A stretch of DNA of 35,571 nucleotides, from contig NZ_JAKEIO010000079.1 in assembly GCF_021474405.1 (NCBI RefSeq), positions 1 through 35,571 of the forward strand, read 5' to 3'. Shown here piece by piece: positions 1 to 7,306 of the stretch. The position numbers and the translations under genes were made by a program. The notes under the pieces are model-generated. The model worked only from the letters and a program-made list of their open reading frames with translations, searched no databases and had not been told where the DNA came from. The DNA comes from [Streptosporangium] indianense. Its GTDB lineage: Bacteria > Actinomycetota > Actinomycetes > Streptomycetales > Streptomycetaceae. How positions within the stretch are numbered: the first letter of the stretch is position 1; each line of letters starts with the position of its first letter.

Positions 1-37
1 CGGCCGAGATGGGGGCGGGGGTGGCGAACTGGTGCAT
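1..37 (-). CDS. 5' end of a minus-strand gene, possibly DUF4097-type
   Basis: Reading leftward, an ATG at 37 follows a good ribosome site (GAAGGAG) and opens a frame encoding MHQFATPAPISA before the window ends. Only 12 codons are visible. The opening resembles Streptomyces DUF4097 (beta-helical putative adhesin) proteins, which often begin with a short hydrophilic stretch followed by 'TPAPISA'. This is a recollection of the family and cannot be tested on 12 residues. The gene is divergent from the Sir2 gene and shares with it a 226-bp region rich in inverted repeats, so a regulator acting there could control it. Confidence 0.5.
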   Translation of the reverse strand, partial: MHQFATPAPISA

Positions 38-68
38 CGTGCTCTCCTTCGTTTCGCGCGGTGCGCTG

Positions 69-84
69 TTTCCAACGATGGAAA
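69..84. promoter_or_regulatory. Inverted repeat TTTCCA-N4-TGGAAA
   Basis: Perfect 6-bp arms (TTTCCA / TGGAAA) are separated by ACGA. It lies in the leader of the minus-strand gene that starts at 37. It could be an operator or a small leader hairpin. Only the symmetry is seen; any binding protein is unknown. Confidence 0.35.
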
Positions 85-108
85 AGCTACGTTGCATTCA
101 CGGCATCA

Positions 109-124
109 GCAACAACCTTGTTGC
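109..124. promoter_or_regulatory. Inverted repeat GCAACAA-CC-TTGTTGC
   Basis: A 16-bp near-continuous palindrome has 7-bp perfect arms around a CC centre. It sits just downstream, for the minus strand, of a TATATA box at 135-140 that could be a -10 element. That position would suit a repressor of the gene starting at 37. Confidence 0.4.
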
Positions 125-161
125 GCACTGAGTGTATATAGGCAGCCCAGAGGCGCCATAT

Positions 162-215
162 CATTGCAACGACATTGACGCTTAACGCAATGACATGACC
201 TACTTCGTTGCAATG
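162..215. promoter_or_regulatory. Pair of inverted CATTGCAACGA elements upstream of Sir2
   Basis: CATTGCAACGA (162-172) and its exact reverse complement TCGTTGCAATG (205-215) form an inverted pair with 32 bp between them. A related GTTGCATTC lies at 91-99. Repeated GTTGCAATG elements in a shared divergent promoter suggest binding sites for one regulator controlling one or both flanking genes. No cognate regulator is encoded within the visible 260 bp. Confidence 0.4.
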
Positions 216-263
216 GTGTGAGAGTGAACGCTCCGCCGGGCTGCTGTTTCGTACCCTTGCGGC

Positions 264-1148
264 ATGCGCATGCGTCCCACCCTGAGCTGGACCCCTGCCG
301 AGGATCTGCCGCCGGGGACGACGGATCTCGAGCCGGTCGCCGATGCGCTGCGTGCCGGTGGAGTGCTGGTGCTCAGCGGAGCCGGCATCTCCACGGAGTC
401 GGGCATCCCCGACTACCGGGGCGAGGGTGGGAGCCTGAGCCGGCACACCCCGATGACCTACCAGGACTTCACCGCCGCCGCCCAGGCGCGACGCCGGTAC
501 TGGGCGCGCAGCCACCTCGGCTGGCGCACCTTCGGCCGAGCCCGCCCCAATCCCGGGCACAGGGCCGTGGCGGCCTTCGGACGGAGCGGCCTGCTCTCGG
601 GTGTCGTCACCCAGAACGTCGACGGTCTGCACCAGGCCGCCGGAAGTGAGGGCGTCGTGGAACTGCACGGGTCCCTGGCCCGGGTCGTCTGCCTCTCCTG
701 CGGCGCCTTCAGCCCGCGCCGCGAACTGGCCCGGCGGCTCGAGGAGGCGAACCCGGGCTTCGCGCCCGTGGCCGCCGGGATCAACCCCGACGGGGACGCC
801 GACTTGACGGACGACCAGGTCACCGGCTTCCGCGTGGTCCCCTGCACGGCATGCGGCGGCATCCTCAAGCCGGACGTCGTGTTCTTCGGCGAAGCCGTTC
901 CGCCTCAGCGGGTGGAACAGTGCCGCGAGTTGGTGCGCGCGGCGACCTCGCTGCTGGTCCTGGGCTCCTCCCTGACCGTGATGTCCGGCCTCCGCTTCGT
1001 CCGCCAGGCGGCCCAGGCCGGGAAACCCGTGCTCATCGTCAACCGGGATCAGACCCGGGGCGACCGGCACGCCCTCACGAGGGTCGCTCTTCCGTTGGGG
1101 GCGGCCCTGAGCACCGTCGCACTGCAGTTGGGCCTTCCGCTCGACTGA
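264..1148 (+). CDS. Sir2-family NAD-dependent protein deacetylase
   Basis: Encodes 294 residues with the full sirtuin signature. It has the NAD-binding motif GAGISTESGIPDYRG near residues 39-53 and TQNVDGLHQAAGS near 114-126. The catalytic histidine is His135 in ELHGSL. Two zinc-binding cysteine pairs are Cys143/Cys146 and Cys194/Cys197. LKPDVVFFGE and LGSSLTVMSG follow. Sirtuins remove acyl groups from lysines using NAD+, giving nicotinamide and O-acyl-ADP-ribose. In Streptomyces, acetyl-CoA synthetase is a known class of target, but nothing here identifies this protein's substrate. There is no Shine-Dalgarno sequence before ATG 264. A TACCCT -10-like hexamer ends 6 nt before it, so a leaderless transcript is likely; Met3 (ATG 270) is an alternative start. 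It is convergent with the glycosyltransferase gene that follows. Confidence 0.93.
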   Translation: MRMRPTLSWTPAEDLPPGTTDLEPVADALRAGGVLVLSGAGISTESGIPDYRGEGGSLSRHTPMTYQDFTAAAQARRRYWARSHLGWRTFGRARPNPGHRAVAAFGRSGLLSGVVTQNVDGLHQAAGSEGVVELHGSLARVVCLSCGAFSPRRELARRLEEANPGFAPVAAGINPDGDADLTDDQVTGFRVVPCTACGGILKPDVVFFGEAVPPQRVEQCRELVRAATSLLVLGSSLTVMSGLRFVRQAAQAGKPVLIVNRDQTRGDRHALTRVALPLGAALSTVALQLGLPLD

Positions 1149-1211
1149 GTGGTGGCGGAGACCGCGGCCTTGGACGGGTGAGACCGCGCCCTCCGGTCAG
1201 GTGAGGTGGCG

Positions 1212-3209
1212 TCAGCCGAGCCGGCGCCGGACGGCCGCCACCAGCCTGATCGGCGCCACGCGCAGCATCAAGGCTCCCCGGGGTCCGTTCCGCAGCGGCT
1301 TGGCGTAGTAGGGGCGGCCGAGTCGTGACGCGCGGAACCAGCGGGTGCCGGACAGCTCCCTCGTGACCGGGACGGGGAGGCGACGCCCCGGGGCGTCCGT
1401 GCGGAGGGTCAGTGTCCACCGCCCCGGCCGCCACTTCCCCACCGGCATGCGGGCGGTGAAGGAGCGGCTGTCGTCCCGTGCGTATCGCAGGGGCACCTCG
1501 CGTACGGAGCCCCGGTCCGCTTCGGCGCGCAGCGCGGTGGGGCGGGGGCCTCCGGCCTCGTCGTCCAGTCGACCGCTGACGACGAGCGTGGCGCGTCGGG
1601 AAGGGTCCCAGGCGACGTCGGTCACGGGAGACGCCGCACCGGCGTCGGTGCGCCGGACCTCCAGCGAGAAGTGGCCGTGGGCGGTGAAGAAGGGGCGGGC
1701 GGTGGCGGGTTCACCGGGCCGGACGTCGGCGTTCAGCTCGCGCCGCGGTGGCGTCGCCCGTCGGCCGTCGGTGTCCGTCGAGGTCGTTCGCAGCCTGACG
1801 GTTCGGCTGATTCCCTGGGCGCGTACATCGAGGTAGGCGTCCCACAGGCCGTCGCCGAGCGGGGCGCCCGCGTCCACGGTGCGCAGGTCCACGTCGACGG
1901 TGAAACCGGTCGCCGGGTCGTCGCCGGCTTGCGGGGCGGTGCCGACGGCCGCCGGCACGGGGATGTCGGGGTGCCGGAAGCCGTGCGGGCGCAGGATCAG
2001 CCGGGTCGTGGGCTGGAGCGGGCCGAGGGACTCGATGCGGGCGTGGCCGGTGAGTCGGAGCACGTCGCCGTCGCCCGTCCAGGCCGCCTCGGCCAGTTCG
2101 TGGTGGACCGGGATGCGGTCCGTGACGTCGAAGCAGTCGTCCGGGACCGCCTTGTCCGGGTCTCGGAAGAAGGGGTGGGACCAGTAGACGCGGCCCTTGT
2201 CCACGACGTTGCCGCGCGCCGCGTCCTCCTTGGCGTTCCGCGTCACGGTCATGAGGTCCTCGAAGCGGTCCGTGCGCAGCAGATGGACGATCAGCCGGTC
2301 CGGCGGGGTGAGCGACCGGAAGAGGCCGTCGCTCACGTAACTGCGCGCCCAGTCCCGGAACTGCGGGTAGAAGTACTCCCTGGCCCGCTGTTCGCTCTCG
2401 CGGGGCAGCAGGGCGCGCAGTGGTCCGCACAGTTCCCACTCCACGTGCCGGCGCATGATCCGGTCCCGGCGCGGGCCCGGTTCCAGGTAGCGGGCCACCG
2501 TTTCGAAGCACAGCCGGGTGCCGTCCATGCGGTGGACGAGGTCGGCGGCGGTGAGGGTGAGGTTGTTGCCGTTCTGGCGGTTGCGGGAGTAGTAGCAGTC
2601 GTAGTCGGCGACGACGGAGATGCCGTCGGCGTTGAGGTAGGCCGCCGCGGTGAACGGCTTGTCCTCGCAGTTGCGGTACGGCGGGAACCGCAGGCCCAGC
2701 CGTTCGACCAGCGAGCGCCGGAACAGCTTCCAGCAGCCGAGGGTGCGGTAGGCGGCGGAGGAGAAGATGTCCGTGCGGGGCTGGTTGTGGGAGAAGACGG
2801 CCGTCGGCACGGCTCGTCCGCCGACCGACACCATTTTGCCGAGCACCACGTCCGTGCGGTTCTCGTCCGCCATCGCGACCATGCGGCGCAGGGCGTCCGG
2901 GCCGAGGTAGTCGTCGGAGTCGAGGAAGAAGACGTAGTCGCCGCCGGCCAGGTCCAGGCCGGTGTTGCGGGGGCCCCCGGCTCCTCCGCTGTTGGGCTGG
3001 TGGACGACCCGCATGTGGGAGCAGGTCCGTGCGAGGCGGTCGAGTTCCGGGCCGGTGCCGTCGGTCGAGCCGTCGTCGACGGCGATGATCTCGATCTCGT
3101 CCGGACCAAGCGTCTGCTCCATGACGGACGTGACGCACTTCGTGAGTTCCGGCATGGAGTTGTAGGCGGGGATGATCACGCTCACGCGGGGAGGGTGCGC
3201 AGGGGACAT
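1212..3209 (-). CDS. GT2-family glycosyltransferase with large C-terminal beta-rich region
   Basis: The 665-residue protein begins with a GT-A glycosyltransferase domain (about residues 8-230). VSVIIPAYNS, VDDGSTDGT (44-52), NSGGAGGPRNTGL and the nucleotide-sugar/metal motif DSDD (97-100) are all visible. A helical middle section follows. From about residue 400 to 640 there is a long beta-rich region that looks like one or two immunoglobulin-like sandwiches. This layout is seen in Gram-positive wall-polymer glycosyltransferases (TarP/TarS-like) and in Streptomyces teichoic/teichulosonic-type polymer enzymes. The sugar and acceptor are unknown. The start chosen is ATG 3209, with GGGAG 8 nt upstream and the conserved fold starting 8 residues later; a longer frame to 3287 adds 26 unconvincing residues. 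The C-terminus (PYYAKPLRNG) resembles the end of the 33203-34060 product. Confidence 0.85.
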   Translation of the reverse strand: MSPAHPPRVSVIIPAYNSMPELTKCVTSVMEQTLGPDEIEIIAVDDGSTDGTGPELDRLARTCSHMRVVHQPNSGGAGGPRNTGLDLAGGDYVFFLDSDDYLGPDALRRMVAMADENRTDVVLGKMVSVGGRAVPTAVFSHNQPRTDIFSSAAYRTLGCWKLFRRSLVERLGLRFPPYRNCEDKPFTAAAYLNADGISVVADYDCYYSRNRQNGNNLTLTAADLVHRMDGTRLCFETVARYLEPGPRRDRIMRRHVEWELCGPLRALLPRESEQRAREYFYPQFRDWARSYVSDGLFRSLTPPDRLIVHLLRTDRFEDLMTVTRNAKEDAARGNVVDKGRVYWSHPFFRDPDKAVPDDCFDVTDRIPVHHELAEAAWTGDGDVLRLTGHARIESLGPLQPTTRLILRPHGFRHPDIPVPAAVGTAPQAGDDPATGFTVDVDLRTVDAGAPLGDGLWDAYLDVRAQGISRTVRLRTTSTDTDGRRATPPRRELNADVRPGEPATARPFFTAHGHFSLEVRRTDAGAASPVTDVAWDPSRRATLVVSGRLDDEAGGPRPTALRAEADRGSVREVPLRYARDDSRSFTARMPVGKWRPGRWTLTLRTDAPGRRLPVPVTRELSGTRWFRASRLGRPYYAKPLRNGPRGALMLRVAPIRLVAAVRRRLG

Positions 3210-3707
3210 GGTGGGCTCCCGGGCTGTGAGGCGGTAGGAGGCGAGGGAGGAGGTCGGGTTCCGGTGGGGCAGGTGGAGGGGCCGCACCTCGGAGCTTCCG
3301 GCCGTACCGGGTTCCGCCGCCCTGCGTGAGCCCTCCTCCTACGCTGTCGGAGTGCGGGAACCACCCGTTCGGGTGTGCGTCGGCCCCCTCCGGCCTCTCC
3401 CCCGCATCGCCCACCCGTCGCTATGCCCTCCTGGCTGGATCTCGCCGGCCGGTCGACGGGACGTCTGACAACTCCTGTGCCGTGGCGTGGCATTCGGAGA
3501 CGGTGGCGTGCGCCGTGTCACACCCCCGAAAACCCACCCAAGTTGTCTGCATCACAGCGGAAATGTCCTTTTGACGTCCATGCTCGAAGCGGATGAGTGC
3601 TCCTGAACTGGGGCCGATTCACATCCCCTTGGGTGCCGCGTCCAGAAGTGACCCATGACACAGCACTCTCGACATTCTCCTCGTTTCACCTCGGAAGGTG
3701 CCCCCTC
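3210..3707. other. Divergent intergenic region before the type III PKS
   Basis: About 500 bp separate the leftward glycosyltransferase from the rightward PKS. Frames across it lack convincing coding character. A TTGACG hexamer at 3571-3576 could be a -35 element, but the 17-bp-spaced partner TGAGTG is poor. GGAAGG (3693-3698) is the PKS ribosome site. I see no clear operator or small gene. Confidence 0.5.
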
Positions 3708-4892
3708 ATGGCCGCTTACCTCTGCCCGCCAGCCGTGATACACGGCGAGCACACCGTGAAGTCCAGCCAGATCGTGGCGGAGGTGGGCGAACGGCACCCG
3801 CATGCGGCGTGGGCGCCGCGGATCGACGGCATCGCCGCCGGCACGGGGATCGAGACGCGCGGCTGGATGCTGCCGCTGGAGACCGCCGTCGCACCGGGCA
3901 AGGGCGGCGGCCTGGGGGTCGGCGTCGAGCCGGCCCAAGAGGCGCTGGTCCGCGACGGGTTCACCCCGCGGGACGTGGAGCGCGTGATCGCCGCCCTGGA
4001 GTCCATACCCGCGCCGCAGACCGTCCAGGAGCGCACCGCGCCCGCCTGGGAGGCCGTGCAGGCCTACGGTGAGCATGCGGCGCGCGGCGCCCTGCAGACG
4101 GCCGGTCTGGATGCCGCTGACGTCGACTGCCTGATCACCAGTCACTCGACGACCCCGGCCCTGCCCGGCCTGGACATGTCCCTCGCCAACAGGCTGCAGC
4201 TGCGCAACGACGTGATGCTGCTGCCCGCCACGCAGTGGGCGTGCATCGCGGGGACGCGTTCCCTGGCGCTGGCGGCGGACCTGGTCGCCGCGGACCCCGA
4301 CCGGGTGGTCCTAGTCGTCATCTCGGAGGCGCTGAGCACGACCTACCAGCCCGGGGACGACACGCTGGAGTCCTTGATCGTCCGGCTGCTGTTCGCGGAC
4401 ACCGCGGTCGCCGCGGTGGTCACGGGTCGCCCGCGGCCCGAGTCGGTGCTGCGCCTCGACGCGGCCTGGCACCACACCCTGCCCGGCACCCAGGACCTGC
4501 ACCGGCTGGAGACGCGGGCGGACGGCACCCACTTCGTGATGGACCGGCGTGGGCCGCGCGCCGTACAGGAGACGGTCACCGCGATGTGGGAGTGGTTGCG
4601 CACCCGGTACCAGGACGATCCCGACTCCTGGCACCCCGACGTACTGCTCGCGCACCCCGGGGGCACCCGCGTGCTGGAGTACATGGAGCAGACGATGCCC
4701 GACGGGTGGCCTTCGGGACTGCTGGACTACAGCCGGGAGAGCTACACCAGCGGCAACCGCGGAGGTGCGGCGGTCTTCGACATCCTGCGGCGGGCGCATG
4801 ACGCGGGGCAGCAGAAGCCGGGCAACCGCGCGGTGCTGTACGCGGCGGCCCCGGGGCTCACCGCCACCGCTCTGGAAGGGCAGTGGCTGTAG
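3708..4892 (+). CDS. Type III polyketide synthase (chalcone synthase-like)
   Basis: Encodes 394 residues, the normal size for a homodimeric type III PKS that condenses a starter acyl-CoA with malonyl-CoA. The Cys-His-Asn triad is readable as Cys179 (WACIAGTR), His316 (AHPGG) and Asn350 (SGNRGGAAVF). The cysteine loop lacks the LGCxAG form I recall for RppA (tetrahydroxynaphthalene synthase) and germicidin synthase. This looks like a different subgroup and no product is assigned. ATG 3708 was chosen because GGAAGG lies 9 nt upstream; the frame is open 37 codons further back but looks non-coding. No methyltransferase, P450 or oxygenase gene is adjacent, so the primary product may be the final one or be modified elsewhere. 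Confidence 0.93.
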   Translation: MAAYLCPPAVIHGEHTVKSSQIVAEVGERHPHAAWAPRIDGIAAGTGIETRGWMLPLETAVAPGKGGGLGVGVEPAQEALVRDGFTPRDVERVIAALESIPAPQTVQERTAPAWEAVQAYGEHAARGALQTAGLDAADVDCLITSHSTTPALPGLDMSLANRLQLRNDVMLLPATQWACIAGTRSLALAADLVAADPDRVVLVVISEALSTTYQPGDDTLESLIVRLLFADTAVAAVVTGRPRPESVLRLDAAWHHTLPGTQDLHRLETRADGTHFVMDRRGPRAVQETVTAMWEWLRTRYQDDPDSWHPDVLLAHPGGTRVLEYMEQTMPDGWPSGLLDYSRESYTSGNRGGAAVFDILRRAHDAGQQKPGNRAVLYAAAPGLTATALEGQWL

Positions 4893-4977
4893 TACGCCGG
4901 AAGGCGCCCCCCGGCAGCCCCGCCCGAGGAGACCGGTCTGGCTCCGCGGCGGCTGTGCGGGAGACGGGTGCGCCGCT

Positions 4978-7134
4978 TCATTTCGCGATCTCCGCCCAGA
5001 CCACCTTCCCGGTGTCGGTCCACCGCACCCCCCACCGGGTGGTGAGACGGTGCACGACGCCCAGGCCACGACCGCCGTTGTCGAGCAGGTCGCCGCGCCT
5101 CAGGCGGGGCCTGCCGTTGCCGGTGTCGCCCACCTCGCACAGCAGGCCGTGACCGGCCCTGATCAGGCGTACGGTGATGGGGCCGGTGGCGAAGCGCACC
5201 GCGTTCGTGACCAGCTCGCTGACCAGCAGCGTGGCCTTCTCCCGGGTGTCGTCCCTGGTGTCCCACTGCCTCAGCCGCTCCGCGACCTGCTCGCGGGCCC
5301 GGGCGGGGGCGTCGCTGCGTGCGGGCAGCCGCCAGGTGGCCGTGTCGCCCTTGCGGTAGCCGATCATCCGCGCGAGCAGCAGGGTCACGTCGTCGCGCTG
5401 GGGGGCGGGCGCCAGGGCGGATACGACGTCCCGTGCCGTCTGTTGCAGGGCGTCCCAGGGGTGCACCCTGGACACGATCTCCGCCAGCCGGTCGATTCCC
5501 TCGTCGATCGAGAGGGCGGGATCCTCCACCAGGCCGTCGGTGTACAGGGCGAACACCGAGCCCGGGGGCACGCCGATGGTGTACACGTCGAACGGCTCCC
5601 GCAGCGCGAACTCGGCGCCCAGACCCGGGTGGGGACGGATCGAGAGCGGCCCCGCATACCCGTCCGGGGAGACCAGGATCGGGGGCAGGTGACCGGCGCT
5701 CGACAGCGTCACATGGTGGCCCACCGGGTCGTACAGGGCGATGCAGCAGGTCGAGCCCAGGGCGCTGTAGCCGGCGGCCAGCCCGGACTCCGCGTCGTCC
5801 AGCAGCGTCACGGTCTCGTCCAGGTGCTCCAGGACCTGGTCGGGCGCGAGTCCCGCGGACAGCAGAGCGCGGGCCTCCATGCTCAGCTGGCCCATGGTCG
5901 CCGCTGCTCCCAGGCCGTGGCCGACGACGTCGCCGACCACCAGCGCGGTACGGCCGTCGGGCAGGGGGAAACTGTTCACCCAGTCGCCGCCGACGCCGGC
6001 GCTGTCGGGTGTGGCGGGCTGGTAGATGCTGGCGATGTCGATGGTGTCGCCGCCGGTGCGGGGCAGGAGCCGGCGTTGCAGGGCCAGCACCTGGGTGTGC
6101 TCGCGCTGGTGCTGACGGGCCAGGTCCACGTGGTGGGCGGTTCTGGCCACCAGTTCCTGAAGGTCGAACAGCTCGCTGTCGCGGAAGGGGTAGTCCGCCC
6201 GCCGCCACACCTCCGCGACGCCCAGGACGACGGGCGGCACGCCGTCCAGGACCAGGGGGATGCACGCCACGCCCGCCGACCGGCCACTGGGCACCAGGGC
6301 ACGCACCACCCGGGGGTTGCCGAAGACCCGTTCGACCGCCTGCCGGTCGGGGATGACGATGGTCTGCGGGGAGTCGTCGCGCAGGACCGCCTGCGCCAGC
6401 AGTCGGCTCGCGTCGCCGGGCAGGTCGTCGCCCGGGGTGAGGTAGCCCTCGGGCCACACCCGGTCCGGGACCAGCGCCGCCCGCCGCAGGTGGATGCGCC
6501 CCTGGGTCTTGCCGGTCACCCCCTCGCCCGTCCACACGGCGAAGTCGAGGTCGACGGCGGCGACGTCTCCCCAGGCCAGCAACGACTCCGCCAACGACTG
6601 CGCGGTCTCGCCGATGTCCAGCGAGGTGCCGATGGCGGTCTCGGCGGCGTAGAGGTGCAGTCTCCGTGCCATGGCGATCACGGAGACGGTCAGGTCCTCC
6701 TCGGGTGACGCGGCGGGCAGGATGCTCAGCGACACGACCAGTTCGGACCCGTCGGCGCGCCTGAGCCGCTGGATCCGGGCGACGTGCGCCTCGCCGCTCT
6801 CCACGACCTGCCGCAGGCGGCGGGTGACCGTGGGTACGTCCCCGGGAGGCAGGAGGTCGACGAAGGGCCTGCCGGCCCGGGCCTCCAGCCCCGCGAACAC
6901 GGGGGCGTCGAGGTTGCAGCGGGTGATGACCAGATCCCGGTCCAGGTTGAGGGCGCCGAGGATCTGCTCCTGCCCACCGGCCGCCGGATCGTCGAGGACC
7001 CGTTCGCGCGGGGCGCGTTCACGCGGCGCGTCGGCCGGCGACGCGCCGCCTTGCGGGATGTAGCGCCCCAGGGCGCGGCTGACCAGTTCGAACGCCGAGG
7101 AGGACGAGGGCGGGGGCGAGGGTGTGGAGTCCAT
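4978..7134 (-). CDS. PAS-GAF-SpoIIE phosphatase with C-terminal HATPase domain
   Basis: The 718-residue soluble multidomain regulator has a PAS-like sensor (about 60-150) and a GAF-like region (about 170-330). A PPM/SpoIIE serine phosphatase domain follows (about 345-575) with GVGGDWVN, GDVVGHG, LYTDGLVE and RDDVTLL supplying metal-binding acids. The C-terminal GHKL ATPase (about 590-715) has N-box ELVTNAVRF, DTGNGRP and GGRGLGVV, as in anti-sigma-factor kinases. Such proteins can both dephosphorylate anti-anti-sigma factors and act as RsbW-like kinases in partner switching; which partner is used is not visible. It follows the 7307-9391 gene on the same strand after 172 bp containing two hairpins, so co-transcription may be attenuated. 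The start ATG 7134 has GAGAG upstream. Confidence 0.92.
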   Translation of the reverse strand: MDSTPSPPPSSSSAFELVSRALGRYIPQGGASPADAPRERAPRERVLDDPAAGGQEQILGALNLDRDLVITRCNLDAPVFAGLEARAGRPFVDLLPPGDVPTVTRRLRQVVESGEAHVARIQRLRRADGSELVVSLSILPAASPEEDLTVSVIAMARRLHLYAAETAIGTSLDIGETAQSLAESLLAWGDVAAVDLDFAVWTGEGVTGKTQGRIHLRRAALVPDRVWPEGYLTPGDDLPGDASRLLAQAVLRDDSPQTIVIPDRQAVERVFGNPRVVRALVPSGRSAGVACIPLVLDGVPPVVLGVAEVWRRADYPFRDSELFDLQELVARTAHHVDLARQHQREHTQVLALQRRLLPRTGGDTIDIASIYQPATPDSAGVGGDWVNSFPLPDGRTALVVGDVVGHGLGAAATMGQLSMEARALLSAGLAPDQVLEHLDETVTLLDDAESGLAAGYSALGSTCCIALYDPVGHHVTLSSAGHLPPILVSPDGYAGPLSIRPHPGLGAEFALREPFDVYTIGVPPGSVFALYTDGLVEDPALSIDEGIDRLAEIVSRVHPWDALQQTARDVVSALAPAPQRDDVTLLLARMIGYRKGDTATWRLPARSDAPARAREQVAERLRQWDTRDDTREKATLLVSELVTNAVRFATGPITVRLIRAGHGLLCEVGDTGNGRPRLRRGDLLDNGGRGLGVVHRLTTRWGVRWTDTGKVVWAEIAK

Positions 7135-7151
7135 GCGGCTCTCTCAGCAAT

Positions 7152-7170
7152 CCCCGGCACGGTGCCGGGG
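7152..7170 (-). terminator. GC hairpin before the 4978-7134 gene
   Basis: CCCCGGCA and TGCCGGGG form an 8-bp perfect stem with a 3-nt loop, 17 nt upstream of the phosphatase start at 7134. It could terminate read-through from the preceding gene or act as a leader structure. Confidence 0.45.
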
Positions 7171-7277
7171 CCGTTGGCGGACCCGTGCGGTTGGGCCCCG
7201 AGATCCCTGACCGCACATCTCATTGAATAACACCGGAGACCGCTTCGCACACACCACCGATTGCGCGGTCCACCACG

Positions 7278-7302
7278 GGCACCGGGGACGGGGATCGGTG
7301 CC
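7278..7302 (-). terminator. Hairpin just after the 7307-9391 gene
   Basis: GGCACCG (7278-7284) pairs with CGGTGCC (7296-7302) around an 11-nt loop, 4 nt beyond the stop codon. There is no U-tract, which is common for Streptomyces terminators. Confidence 0.45.
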
Positions 7303-7306
7303 GTTC

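Noticed and set aside
87..1070. Long minus-strand frame opposite the Sir2 gene
   Set aside because: It is the antisense shadow of a clear sirtuin gene, with low-complexity composition and no domain.
1671..3414. Long frames on both strands over the GT2 gene
   Set aside because: They are created by G/C third-position bias of the real gene; their translations are Arg/Pro/Gly-rich without motifs.
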